Origin: Strongylocentrotus purpuratus
Lineage: Eukaryota; Echinodermata; Echinoidea; Camarodonta; Strongylocentrotidae
Assembly: GCF_000002235.5 (NCBI RefSeq)
Contig: NW_022145599.1
Location: 27,107,856-27,171,855 of the forward strand
Reading direction: 5' to 3'
DNA: 64,000 bases
Within the stretch, counting starts at the first letter, position 1; every line of letters begins with the position of its first letter. Positions 45,793-58,700 of the stretch are shown here, one piece after another. A model generated the notes under the pieces. That model was not told the origin of the DNA, did not search any database, and saw only the letters and a list, made by a program, of their open reading frames with translations. The translations under genes and the position numbers were made by a program.

Positions 45793-46360
45793 GCGGTCAG
45801 ATGAACATATTTTGAAACCTTGTCCGCCCCCGGGAACTCAAGGGTTTAAGGCAGTATTTTACGGTCAGATAAGAATTCAGGGGCCCGCCTTAGGGCCCCT
45901 GGTGGGGTCGAGGATGCGGAAACCTCGGAATCTCAGGGGTTTTAGGCATCTGATTACGGTCAGATGAACATAATTTTTATACCTTATTTGTGACACTGGC
46001 AGGACACTGATTGGCGTGAGGTCCAGCGGGCGGAGCCCCCAGAAGCTCAATGGTTTTAGGCATTACATTACCGTCAGATTAGCACCCAGGTATCAGCCTA
46101 AGGGCCCTAGGCGGGGTCCAGGGGGCAGAGCCCCCGGAGGCAGAGCCCCCGGAGGCTCAGGGGTTTATAGGCATTTGATTACGGTCAGATGAACATATTT
46201 TTCTACTTTATTTGTGACACTGACAGGACACTGATTGGCGTGAGGTCCAGCTGGCGGAGCCCCCAGAAGCTTAAGGGTTTTAGGCACTAAATTACTGAGA
46301 AGCTCAGGGGTTTTAGTCGTTTAATTACGGTTAGATGAACATTTTTTGATACCATGTTTT
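45793..46360. repeat. second minisatellite, GGTCAGATGAACATA units
   Basis: ACGGTCAGATGAACATA recurs near 45793, 45953, 46180 and 46328. It alternates with a shorter type carrying GTCAGAT(A/T)AG (near 45857, 46068). Shared blocks are GGGGTCCAGGGGGCAGAGCC, AGAAGCTCAGGGGTTTTAGG and GACACTGGCAGGACACTGAT. Some units are partly deleted. Confidence 0.75.
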
Positions 46361-46917
46361 ACACTGGCAGTAAACTATTCTTTCTTTCTTGCTGTCTTTC
46401 TTTCTATTTCTCTTTAATATTCTTTTTCAAAAAAGTGTGGGGGTGGGAGGGGAGGGAGCTGGAGGCACCCGATCACCGCCGTTCCGCGGGCCCTGACATG
46501 TAGGCATCTCAAGAAGAATATTTCTTGCCTGGCTGTAAATTTCGGACTTTGTCAGTTTACAACAAACGCATAAAAAGTATAATTTACTGAAAAATGAGGA
46601 AAAATCTCTGAAAAATATGTCATTTCAGCATTATGTGTAAACCACCGTTATGGAATTAGAAATAAACCACGTTTAAATTTTATTTCCCCCGAGTCCCTTC
46701 CCCGATCATTACGCCAGTGCCCCCCCCCCCCTGATTTACACTCAAAACCCAACTCTTTCCATCTTGAATCCATAATGTACATTTTGAGTAGCTAAATTTT
46801 CTTTTCGTTCATAATATCTTAATTACTGTTCCTTGTTTAATTGTTATGATTTGTAGGTTTCTTTTCTGTTGTATAGCGCTCTGATCAGTTTGTCTGTAGT
46901 AGCGCTCAATAAGAATC

Positions 46918-46918
46918 A

Positions 46919-46958
<40 letters not shown>
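46918..46958. repeat. (ATT)n microsatellite
   Basis: About 13 tandem ATT triplets. The flank GTTGTATAGCGCTCTGATC and following polypyrimidine resemble the tail of a SINE or LINE. Confidence 0.85.
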
Positions 46959-46961
<3 letters not shown>

Positions 46962-47334
46962 GATCTCCCTTACCTTTCTTCTTCCTCTTTTTCGGTCCCT
47001 TTTTCCTCTCCTTTTTTCCTTTTCCTTCCTTCTTTCTATTTTTTTTCGGGGCCAGGGGGAGGCAACAGCCTGGGAGGCGAGGCCCTTTCTCCCCCCCCCC
47101 CCCGATCTCCTACTTCCCCTTTTCTTTTCTTCTTCCTCTTCTTTCTTTCCCTTTCTCTCCTCTTTCCCTCCTTTCCTTCTCTCTCTCTTTTTTCCTCCTT
47201 TTTTCCTTCTTTTTTTTCCTTCTTCTTTTTTTCCCAGGGGGGGGGGGGGGGCGAGCCCCCCCCCCGGCCCCCTGGATCCGCCACTGTGTCAGTGACCTCA
47301 CTGGGTGGTAATCCCTTCTGACCGAACTACCATG

Positions 47335-48312
47335 TTTATAGTTATTTGTTTTTATTATATAACCAGGCTGCCGGTTAATTGTTTGATACTGATTGAGGGC
47401 TGGACCTGACTTTTACAAGCTAAGCTTTTCTTAACCCTATTTTAACTGGGCTATTTCAGACCAGGTTTTTACTTGGGGGGGGGGGGGGGGGTCAATTTGA
47501 CCCCCCCTAAGATCTCGGCCGTTTCACCGCCGATCGCCGCGAAAATGTGCATGCATGTCAAGTGAAGTGTATAGAATACTATGGTAATTTCAAATTTTTG
47601 AAAAATTTACTCATTTGCATATTTATGGTAATATATGCAAATAAGGTCATCAAATTCACATTTCTGCCCATAAATCATAGATTATTCATGTTTACGTATT
47701 CTTTTTCACTACATATATTTATTAGACCATTTGGAATAATAATACAACACAAAAAATTGGAAGAGCCAGGTTAATCCTTATGTTATCTCTTGTTTTTATA
47801 ATTTCTTATGTATTTCATTGTTTTTTTAACTTATGTATTTTATTGTTTTTGTTGTTTTATTTCATTTATAACTACAATTCAACTATTTTGACCCCAGAAC
47901 AAACATCTAAACTTTAAACAAGACTGAATAACCAATGTTTTATCTATTTTTAGGAAAAATGACTTTTACATATGTTTTGTACACAAATCACGAAAATGAG
48001 CGATTTTCGGGCTGACATGCAAAGACAAAAGGTCACGTGACCTTGTAACTGTAGGTCCGATTTTCAAAAAAATTGTTTTAAAAGATGCGTAAGACTCGAA
48101 AGTAAAAAGTCATGAAAGGAAGATTTTATATCTGCCGCGGTTTCGGAGTAGTCGCGAAATTTCTACAGGGGGGGGGGGGGGGGTCAAATTGACCCCCCCC
48201 CCCCCCCCAGTTAACGTAGGGTTAACGTCTCCTCGTCTTTCTATTTCACTAAAATGGGGTGTACTCTGTCATTCATGTCAGAAGAAAGACAAATAAACTT
48301 GAACTTGGACAT
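47335..48312 (+). mobile_element. LINE 3' tail split by a TTAA element
   Basis: 47335-47434 carries ATATAACCAGGCTG, GACCTGACTTTTACAAGCTA and CTTTTCTTAA. The continuation CGTCTCCTCGTCTTTCTATT, TACTCTGTCA and AACTTGAACTTGG lies at 48226-48312. Together they match 28110-28450. Confidence 0.6.
47435..48221. mobile_element. 787-bp TTAA element, piggyBac-like ends
   Basis: TTAA at 47431-47434 and 48222-48225. Left end CCCTATTTTAACTGGG, and read from the right CCCTACGTTAACTGGG. Inner palindromic GGTCAATTTGACC and GGTCAAATTGACC blocks sit between long G and C runs at each end. A TTAA target plus CCCTA ends fits a piggyBac-type non-autonomous element. No transposase. Confidence 0.75.
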
Positions 48313-48476
48313 ATAAACATTAAATATATTTTTTATAATGACCCATATATTTTGCAGGGATCGAATATATTTAGTTTTTCCCCTATGGCTTTCCATACTC
48401 GCGCCAATTACAAAATACATGTAGAATCTCTTGTGTACGGGTTACATAATACATCGCGCGCCTACGTTCTCCTACA

Positions 48477-51400
48477 ATGGAAATGGATAACTTCCCACCG
48501 TATCTTTTGACAAAAGAAGAAGGAGTGTCCTTAAAGAGAAGATTTGAGATGAAGTCAGGAATAAACTTCGTCCGTTCAAGTAACTATCGGGCTCCTAATG
48601 GTAAGACTACGAGTAACTACTGGAGCAAAAGTCAGGCCAGGCCAGGTCGACTATGACTATGCGGTAAAATCTGTACGGTATGCATTGCTAATTGCTGTCG
48701 GCCAGGGGCCCGTTCCTACAAATCTAACTTCTTGACTATCCCATTAAAACGCGTGTTAGTTCTATAACACACGTTTCAATGGGATAGTCAAGAAGTTAGA
48801 CTTATGGCGGTTTCTAGGAACGGGGCCCTGTCTCTTTTGTTCGTTAGCCTCTCTGATTTGGGTAGGGTCGGTACTCGGCTCCTCTCTTTAGAGACAGAAG
48901 CGAACCATAGAGACTGCCCTGCAAAGTTGGTATGCTGGAATTGAACAGCTAACCAGGTGCTATAACTTTAAAACTACCGTAAACCTAGACAGAATAACCG
49001 TCTGATATGGTCATTTCTTTAATAAAACTGACATTTGTTGATAGGCAGTCAGAGGAGCCAGATGCAATCTCAGCGGAACAACCGTCGATATCAATTATCA
49101 GATTCAGAGACTGAAGCTTTTGTTCTACCCTTACTTAGTACCGTAAACAAACCCTAATAATAAACCCCTTTTCCGTTTGTGGTGCTGATTTTAACTCGCA
49201 CACGAAAGTTTCAACTTGGTAACATTCCCCCTGAAACAAGTAGACCTTTGTTTGAGACCTTTTGTTTCTTATCGCTTATGCTGCATAATAATTGCCCCTT
49301 CTCACTAGTTTTTGTTATTGTTGCTGCATGCAGGTGTGTATATTAATAATTTAATATACAGTATCTGACTGGCCATGGCCCTTTCTCGCCCTATCCCCCT
49401 GAAAAACTTATTTAAAAAAAAAAAAAATTATATCATGGTATTTTTGTTGCCATAAATTTTTATTCTCTTTTCAGAGAAAGAAATGAACCTCCATTTCGTA
49501 GACAAGAACAAGGTAGTCTGCAACAATGAATACCCCTATTCCATCATCAACACTGACACATACGAATGTATGTACGGAAGGGAACGTCATGCTGCAAGGA
49601 AGAAACGCTTGCTAGTAAGTGCATTTTACATTAGGCCTATGCTATGTTATGATAATGATGGTTTATAATTTTTTTATTTTTTTTTAGCTAATCAAGCATT
49701 TTGGATGTTATACATTTTGTTCAGGCTATTAAAATGTAACTGATAACAGTTTTGATAATAGCTGAAGGTGTTAGGATAGATTTTGATGTTTTTATACAAA
49801 TAACCAGTGATCCATGTCTATTACCCCCCCCCCCCCCCCCCCAATGACATCACACAGTTGTGTCCAAAGAAGGAGCAATGTAATCCACTTTTGCATGACT
49901 TAAAATATCTGAAGTAATTTTACTTTGGACACTAAAACTCGGTATAGAATAGAAGAGCAGTGTTATGAAATCACAAAATTAAAAATTGAAACACTTTGGA
50001 ATAATATACACAATACACCTGGGGGCCGTTTCTCGAAACCAACTCCATGACAGTCATATCTTTGTCGGCGACCTACGGAGATGTCATGAAGCGGATAAAC
50101 CGTTTCACAAAGCCATGACAGACATGATATCGATATATCGCGATACTAGCAGCTCAAGAACATAGTCTTTGTCACGATCCATTTGATTTATCAAGAATAA
50201 CCCAAAACAAGTTTTGGGGCTAAAATTGTTCAAAAAGAAATATATACATATAAATTCTCCTAAAATAAATACTAAATAGTGTCATTATCATATTTACATC
50301 ATCAAACGATTTGCATATACCTGTAAAGATTCTTAAATTGAAGAAAAACCGGTGAGTGTTTTTTTTCGACAGTCGAATCAAAAGTTAGTTGAAGGATACC
50401 GTAATGTGATAGTTTATCAATACGTACTTATTTGTTTATTGTGACGAGGAATTTTAGGCAAAATGTCTTTTCTCAGCCAGTTTTTATTTTAGAGTCTCAT
50501 AAATACTCGTTATATAATTGATTTGATATTGAAAATATAATTTGGAAGAAGTAAATAGAGAGGGAAAAATAATGCACATAGGCCCCAAAGGTATGACGGT
50601 ATCTTAAGAAAAGACTATGAATCTACTATGGAAAACGGTGTGTAACATTCTTACCTCTCTTACTTATATGTTATAGTTTAATGATTTGTGATTTAATGTT
50701 TATATTAAGCTTTTTAAAGTTTCTGTATAATTTGCATTCTCACTTTTGTACATTTGCATTTCGCATACCAGAGAATTACGTACCGAACTCGTCTATATTT
50801 TTCTCAAAATGGTAGTGAAACTAATCGTCCATTTCGCGGCCCATGGAATGGCAACAAACTGACTTGTGATGGCGCTTTACAGCAATTAAAAAGATATGAC
50901 AGGTTCGGAGCAGTGACAACTCACTTGTCGCGAAAGTTGTCGCTCATCTTGGCAAAGACGGCTTCGTGAAACACTTAGCTGACAAGTTGCGTGACAGTGG
51001 CAAGATGTCGTTGATCTTGACGGTTTCGAGAAACGGCCCCCTGATTCCTTACATCTTGATTCAAGATATAAGGAATCAGGTGGTGGTATACATACATGTA
51101 CAAACTGTATATATATCCAATATGTGTGTACATGTATATATATAATATATGTATGTAACTCCAAAAAACCTTCTAAATTGCAAAAATATATTTTCTGTAA
51201 GGTAAAGTGTTCATTTTTTTTCTCCAGGAAGAACCTCGATCGCCATCAAAGCGAGCATATAACGGAGACCATGCATCTCGAAAGAAAGGCTGCCCTGCAA
51301 AGCTTATCCTAAAGGAAGTTGTTATGTATACAGACTTCAAGGTAAAAGTATATATAGATTAGCACATTAGATATCTTCATCAAAGGTACCAGTCTAACAA

Positions 51401-52702
51401 TATATGCTGTACACACTTGGCTATTTTGCTGGCTAATATATAACATGTAATTTATATAATTACTATATTTTAATTTTATTTATAAGCAGGTTGATATTAC
51501 CTCTGTTGTTCATATGTGTTCAAGGGGAGCTTTGCATGCCAGATATGCCAGATACTCCCAAAATAATATTATACAACAATCCATTTCCTCAAAATTTTCC
51601 CACATTATACACCCGTTTTTAATGAAATTACATTGGTTGCCAATAGAGCACAGAATAGTATTCAAGAAATTTTTGCTTTAATATTTCAAAGTTTTGAGAG
51701 GCCAAGCCTTGAATAAATTGTCTGATATATTATCTGTTAAATCACATCCATAACTTACAAAGTACACAGGACAAGCTAAAAATACCTCACACTCAAAACA
51801 AAAGTAAATCTTGGAGATTGTGCTTTCAATTGTGCGGCTCAAAAGCTTTAGAGTAACCTAGGCTTTAGACAAAGGAAATTAAAGCCCCATCTGTTGCTGT
51901 CTTCAAAGTTTTGCTTAATAACCCACTCGTTTTCTGAAGAATTTGAATAGAGTTTAGATGTTTATTAAGTAGCACTATAAGGAGATTTTTCATCATCAAA
52001 GTGCAGTAGAGTATACATATATATTATGATTATATATACAAAATGCTCCTATTAATCACAATTACACACAAACTCCAAGATAAACAAATGACAGTTAAAG
52101 TAAAAAGTAAGAAGAAAAAATGTAAGTTATAAATATTAAAATAAACAAGTAAACAAATAATTATTAATGCATGATTCCAGAGGCAAGTTTAATTTGAATA
52201 AGTAATTTCCTTGGTAGAAAACAGCAAATGTGAATTAATCAATGTTTTGATACAGATTACAGAGAGACTATGTTAAAAGGAACTTATAGAGAGGAGCCCA
52301 TACCATACACACAATTATTCTGCATTGAAAAGCTACCTTTACAGTTTACAATGATTAAGATTGATTGTTATGTGCATATACATCACTTTTCTTTGATCTT
52401 CATTGCAAAACATTTAAGAACACATAACTCTGGTCATGATAGCATTTCTTCATGTTTGCTTTCTGTTTAGCTTGATGACGCCATGTCTGATTGGAAAAAG
52501 AAGCTCATTGGCAGGGATCTGAGGTCAGCCCTGAACACGAAAGCCAACCTCAACAAAGAAGTTAGGATTTATGTGAAATACCCTTTGGATGAAGATCACC
52601 TTTCTGGACATGAAGTAAGACAGGTAAAGATCAATTGCTTGTGTGATATTGTGTTATGATTCTTGAACATATAATTCTTCTACCCCCCCCCCTCCCTCGC
52701 CA

Positions 52703-52738
<36 letters not shown>

Positions 52739-55700
52739 TGAAAGGAGCCAGATGCATGATGTTAATTATGATAGGAACAGTTTGACCCAAATAAAAAAAA
52801 TTAATATGTAATATCAATTCGCCAGTAATGTTTTTTTTAATGAATTAATGCTATTGTGTTTAATCAGGGAGGTGAAAGAAAAGGAGGCGAAACTCTTGTA
52901 ATTTATTCAAACGCATTCTTGAGTTCTAAAGCGTAACAATGGGATGTGTAACATTCCACTTGGCTTTGAAGTTCCATGCTCCGAACCGCGCTTCCACTTC
53001 GAATTTAGAACTCCGTCCTTCCTTTAATTTGTGTGCCAGAGTTGGTAAAAGAAAAATTACATCCTGTCAAAAATTCAATATTTTAGGATGATGCGCTAAT
53101 TTGTGCATGCTTTAATGTCCCGTTATTTGATCCATGATTTACAATCTTCAATAACATTAAGTTTGCTAATGTGTGTTTTCGCGTGTTTTTTGTATTTTTC
53201 AAGTTTAAAAAAGGATAAAATTACACAAGTTTGTGTTCGCTTGTTTTACTTGTACACATTCAACAATGGATGAGAAATCATTGGAAGGGACAGCGAACAG
53301 TTGCTGTGATACCATTTTCTGATGTAGGAATTCTAAATCCTGAAATTTCATGCGCTCTTTTATCTCACCACCTGGTCAACAGTTGCAGATTAGCGCATAA
53401 CTTTTCGGCGGCTTGGAGCATGGGGTCAAAGGAGAGCGGCTTGATTCCAGTCCTTCTCTATCACGTCCCTGGTTTAATGTGCTTGTGGTTATCATATAAG
53501 AGTATCTCACCTCCTTTCCTATTTTCCTGTCATTCTTATCACCACCTAATCCATCCAGTCTCCAATCCTACTGACTATACCACCGTTCACATTCCATAGC
53601 CAGATGCGTGATATCCCATACAGGGAAAAGTATTATGTACCTTGTTTATGTCCTAACCAATGTGATGCAGAATAAAGCATTTGAAGATAGTCTGACTCAC
53701 AAACCAAGGAGTAAATTCTCTTGCTCATCACATTTAAAATCCATGTCCTAGCTAGATATACTTGGTATTACATAGATGGAATTGGCACTGTTAAAGGGAA
53801 AGTCCACCCCCAAAATAAGTTTGTTTCGATAGAGGCAGAATAATAAGAAAATCAGGTGAGTGAAAGTTTGAGCAAATTCTGAATGAAAATAAGAAAGTTA
53901 TGAATTATTGAAGTTGTGATCAATCAAATACATATTGGCAACTCTGTGACTTATTACACGAGCTCTCCTTCATTTGCTTTGTGCATTGTAAAATCTCTAT
54001 CTTTATGTAGTTAACAAAGATACATCTTGAACTAGGGTATTTAGGAAGTGAGTTTATTTATTCAACATCTTGACGTTCCGTTTCGAGCACTTACATTCCG
54101 TGCATGTGTGTGTGTACTCCCTGCCGTAGCTGGCAGTATATACCTGCGGGATATTACATCCCTCCTTTTCTTTAGATTTGTTCATAATCATAAAACAATA
54201 AACTTGTTACACATACATGTATTTTTCTTGACACTTTCAAGAGTAACAAAAATGAAAATATCAATATAAAGGTTTAGTGTGTTTGTATCTTTCTTTCAAA
54301 TACAAAATTTCACTATAATTGTTTTTCTTCAAAGAAGTACATGCATGATCAGTGTACAGAACTATGTATATCAGGTTGAAAAATGTTTTTTCCAGGTACA
54401 TGTATTTGGTACATATATCTTCACAAATTGAGTATTACCATGGTTACAAACAGATCAATTAATAAGAGATCATACCGTTTCAAAATGACTGACTGTATTT
54501 CAAACATAGAAAGCATATTTCTTCCTCCTTTTCTTTAGCTTAAATGAACATAATGTATCAAATACACAAACACTGTTTTGGTACATGTATTGTATGGAAC
54601 ACTAAACTCTCAAAATGACAGGAATTCTTTCCCTCAAAATGAATGAACATGAATAAACACATCTTCTTGCATGTGTGATTAATAACAACAGAATAATGAA
54701 ACATAAATGCAATATCCCTTAGGATATATGAACAAAAGCATCTTAGCATTTCACAAAACAACTTTAAACATTGGTTACAAAAGTTCTTCTTCAATGGTTT
54801 TAGTATTCAGTTTAGGTTTTGTAGTCCTTTAGATAGGCTGGTGGCCTTCTGGTGCGGTTTGGGACCACAGTTTCTGAGTTTTTGTCACTTTGTTCTGACT
54901 TGTCCGTCTGTTGAGTAAGCTGTGACTGTGAAGGCGATCGCTTAAAGAAGGATACATTGCGTGTGACGCACCATGATGTTGATTGACATTTAGCAGTGAT
55001 CATGTTACCCTTCCTCTTGATAATCACTAGAGGGGTAGGATTATACGGGGGTGTGAATTTATCACCTCGTGCATCATTACGCACTATCACTTTGTCACCT
55101 ACTTTGAAGTCGCATTTCACTGTGTGCAGTCGCTTGTCAGCGTAGGATTTTTGCTTTGCTTTCGCTACATGATCATTCGCTATCGCTTTCGAGTGACTGG
55201 CAGCAATTTCATCGTTGACCATTGATGATGTGTTGTCATGAGCAACATCTACTTCTGGGAGGCGCGTAACCGGTTCTCGATTAAACATCAATCGAAATGG
55301 GCTTACTCGCGTTGAAGAGTGTGGTGTGGCACGATATTGTCGTAGGTATATGTACAGCTGTTGTTTCCAATTCTTTCCTTCGAGGTGTGCAGCGCGCACG
55401 GCTGTGATGAGTGGTTTGTTAAATGCTTCTGCTTGAGCATTAGCTCTAGGCCAGTGAGGGGTGATTCGACGATGCTGAAATCCGCAGTGAGACGCGTAAT
55501 CCGCGAATGAACTCGAATTGAATGGGCTTCCATTATCGCTTTTGAGGACTTTCGGAAATCCAAATACAGACAACACTTTATCAAGAACGGGTATCACAGC
55601 TCTAGCGGACACTGAACCTACAACCTCTACAACTGGGTATCTCGAAAACTCATCAATGAGTACCATCAAATACTCTCCTGTTGGTAACGGACCACAGAAA

Positions 55701-58700
55701 TCGATGCTTAAATTCTGCCAAGGACCGGGTGGCATTTGTGACATCTTGAGGGGCTCCAGAGGCGTACGGATATCGCGTACGGTTTGGCATACAGGGCAAT
55801 CTTTCACAAGTGATTCCACTTTACTATCAAGCGATTCAAACCAAACCTTTGAGCGGAGCAATGCTTTCGTACGCACAATACCTGGGTGACTCTCGTGTGC
55901 GATATCGATGATACGCTTATGAAGGGCTTCTGGTATCACAATACGCTTATCCCTCAGCACAATATCATCTTCAGTGACTGCAATTTCATTGCGAACATTC
56001 CACATAGCGCGATGAGAGCCTTTGAGATTCTCCCATTTTCCACTGCGATAGGCTTCGATCGTAGCTTGTAATGCACAATCGCGGGCTGTTTCTGATCGTA
56101 TGTCGTCGAGACTGGCGGTTTTTGGAGCTGCATGATGAGCCACAAAGTTGATGTAGGCTTCGACATCTGGCATTGGTGTACTAGTGCTATCACTACAGGG
56201 ATGCCATGAAATGTAGTCAGCTGGGTTTGTCTTTCCAGGGGCGTGGATTACATCCATGTCGTAGTGCTGGAGTTTCAACATCCAGTTTGCAATGCGTGCT
56301 GATGGTACAATCTTTGGCTTTCCAAAGATAGGGATCAGAGGCTTGTGGTCGGTGACCACCGTGAAGTTCCGACCAAAAAGATATGTGTGAAGACGATGAA
56401 CACCCCAAGCAATACCAAGAGCTTCTCTCTCTATCTGGCTGTATCTTTGTTCTGTTGGTGTAAGGGAACGACTAGCATATATGATTGTACTTCCCTCTTG
56501 GGTCAACATGGCTCCCAGTCCCACTGGGCTGGCGTCGACATACAGAATTGTACGCTTGGCTGTGTCAAAGTATGATGATACTGCACTTTTTGATATGGAA
56601 TCCTTCAACGCTTTCAACGCTGCTTCATGCTCTTGATTCCATTCAAATTTCACTCCTTTTGTCATGAGGCTACGGAGAGGTGCAGTGATTGTCGCGAGAT
56701 TGGGAATAAAACGCGAGCTATAACTGGCCATGCCAAGAAGACTTCTCACTTCCTGGGCATTTTGCGGACGTGCAGCCTGGTGGATAGCGTCAACCTTATC
56801 AGGATCAGGCGACGCTCCTTCTGCTGAGAATACAAGGCCAAAGAAAGAAATCGTTGTCTTGTTGAATTGGCATTTCTGCGTGTTCAGGGTTAGTCCTTGC
56901 TCTTGCAGACGTTGAAAGAGTGTATTCAGCCTCTCATTGTGTGACGCTTCATCAGGTGCATGTACAAGAATATCATCAGACACATTGAGGACTCCTGGTA
57001 TGCCTTCTAATGTCTGACGAATGGCGTTCTGAAAAACTTCACTCGCAGAGGATATGCCGAAATTCAGCCTCTTGTAGCGCTTCAGTCCAACATGCGTTGC
57101 AAACGTGGTTATGTATCTGCTCTCAGGTTCAAGCTCGAGCTGATGGTATCCAGATTTCAGATCCAACTTAGAAAATACCTTGGACCCGTTCAACTCAGTG
57201 ATGATTTCATCCATTGTAGGTGTAGGATGACGCTCTCTGATGACAGCCTTATTAGCCGCCCTCATGTCCACACAAATCCGAACATTCTGTGGATCATTTG
57301 GCTTGGGAACGGCTACAATCGGCGAAACCCATGGAGTCGGCCCAGTAGCATCCTCGATTATGTCGGCGTCCTGTAGCTCAGCAAGCTGTTTCTCAATCTG
57401 TTTTCGCAGATGAAATGGTGTACTGCGAAACCGTTGTGCGACTGGAGGAACTGAGGTGTCAATATGGAGTTTCACCTTCTTGTCTTTCAGCTTCCCAACC
57501 CCCGACCATAGGTTTGGGTATGCAGATGTATAGTCATTTTCTGCATTGACAGCATTGGCGGTGTCGTTGATGATGATCAAATTGAGATCTTCAGCAGTGC
57601 TACGCCCAAGAAGACATCCATATGAGCCCTTCACCACATATATTTCTGCAGCAGTGGTTTTTCTCTGTGACTCGAGGCTACCGGTAAACACACCTAGGAC
57701 ACTCAAGGGTGTTTTCGAACCATACGGGAAGAGGCGGATAGGAGATTTCTTAAGGCTCACGTTCAGTTTCTTGTAGGTAGGCTCATCGATGATGTTTCGC
57801 GAACATCCCGAGTCGATAATCATAGAACAGCGTATGCCATCGATGGTTATACCTACATGTGTTGGCGGCTTGGTGTTTGACACTGCGAACATATACTCAT
57901 GGATCGTGTCAACAGGGTTCTGCGAGGTGTCTGCACTTGGGAGTGATGTGGCATTATCATCGCTGACAGACTTGACTGGTTTGCCATTGCGGCAAACTGA
58001 TGCAAAGTGGTTCATTTTATTACAGGTGTTGCAGCGTTTGCCCTTTGCAGGGCAGTCTCCAGTGTGAGGATAGCCATAGCCACAATTTCCACACTGTGAT
58101 GATTTCTGGTTGGGACGTGCACGCCCTTTCTGTTGTGAAGAAACGCGATGGAATTGTGTAACCTTGTCTGCTTCGACTCCATCCGCCCGCTCATGTGATA
58201 ACTCAAGTGATCGAGCTAGCTCTATAAGTGTGTCGAGAGATGTCTGTTTCTCAAGGGCGCGTCTACGTAACTGTCCTGACCGACAGCCGGTGATAATCTG
58301 AGTGACTAATTCACGTTCCACCTCTGTGAACTGACACTTTTCCGCTTCCTTCCGTAATCTGGTGCAGAATTGTGCAACGTTTTCATCAGCTTCTTGGGTG
58401 AGTCTACGAAACAAAATCGTCTCGTAAATGATGTTCTTCTTCGGCACGAAGTGGGCTTTAAGAGCATCACATGCCCTTTCATAATCATTGTCAGTCCCTG
58501 TATCAGGTAGGGTGTCGAACACATTCTGGAGCTGTTCACCTCCATAGTGCAACAGAAGGGCCCGTTTTCGTTTTGGTCCGATGATATTGAACCCAACCAT
58601 GGCTCCTTCAAATCTTTTTATATACTGTTCCCATCTCTGACTCAAAGATGCACTGTCCCCGTGAGGGTCAAACGGTGGTAGAATGGGCATAGACATATTG

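Larger units (their letters stand above)
45031..47286. mobile_element. 2256-bp non-autonomous hAT-like element
   Basis: Perfect 8-bp direct repeats TGTCAGTG flank it (45023-45030 and 47287-47294). The left end is CAGGCGCGGATCCAG; read from the right it is CAGTGGCGGATCCAGGGGG. The host repeat it split is seen unbroken at 39575-39690. Inside are two minisatellites (45133-45660 and 45793-46360), an ATT microsatellite, and pyrimidine- and G/C-rich tracts, with no transposase. An inner GCAGGCGCGTAGCCAGGGGC-like terminus near 45795 suggests that 45031-45795 may be a sub-element. Confidence 0.7.

Noticed and set aside
46869-47321. 150-aa frame and minus-strand Lys/Arg/Glu-rich frames
   Set aside because: Low-complexity polypyrimidine and G/C runs inside a hAT-like element.
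53231-53599. 122-aa plus-strand frame before the LTR element
   Set aside because: No resemblance to the CARF-like gene or to any known family, and no supporting splice sites were recognised.
55303-58611. Several frames on the opposite strand or other phases of the gag-pol region
   Set aside because: Shadows of one long coding frame.
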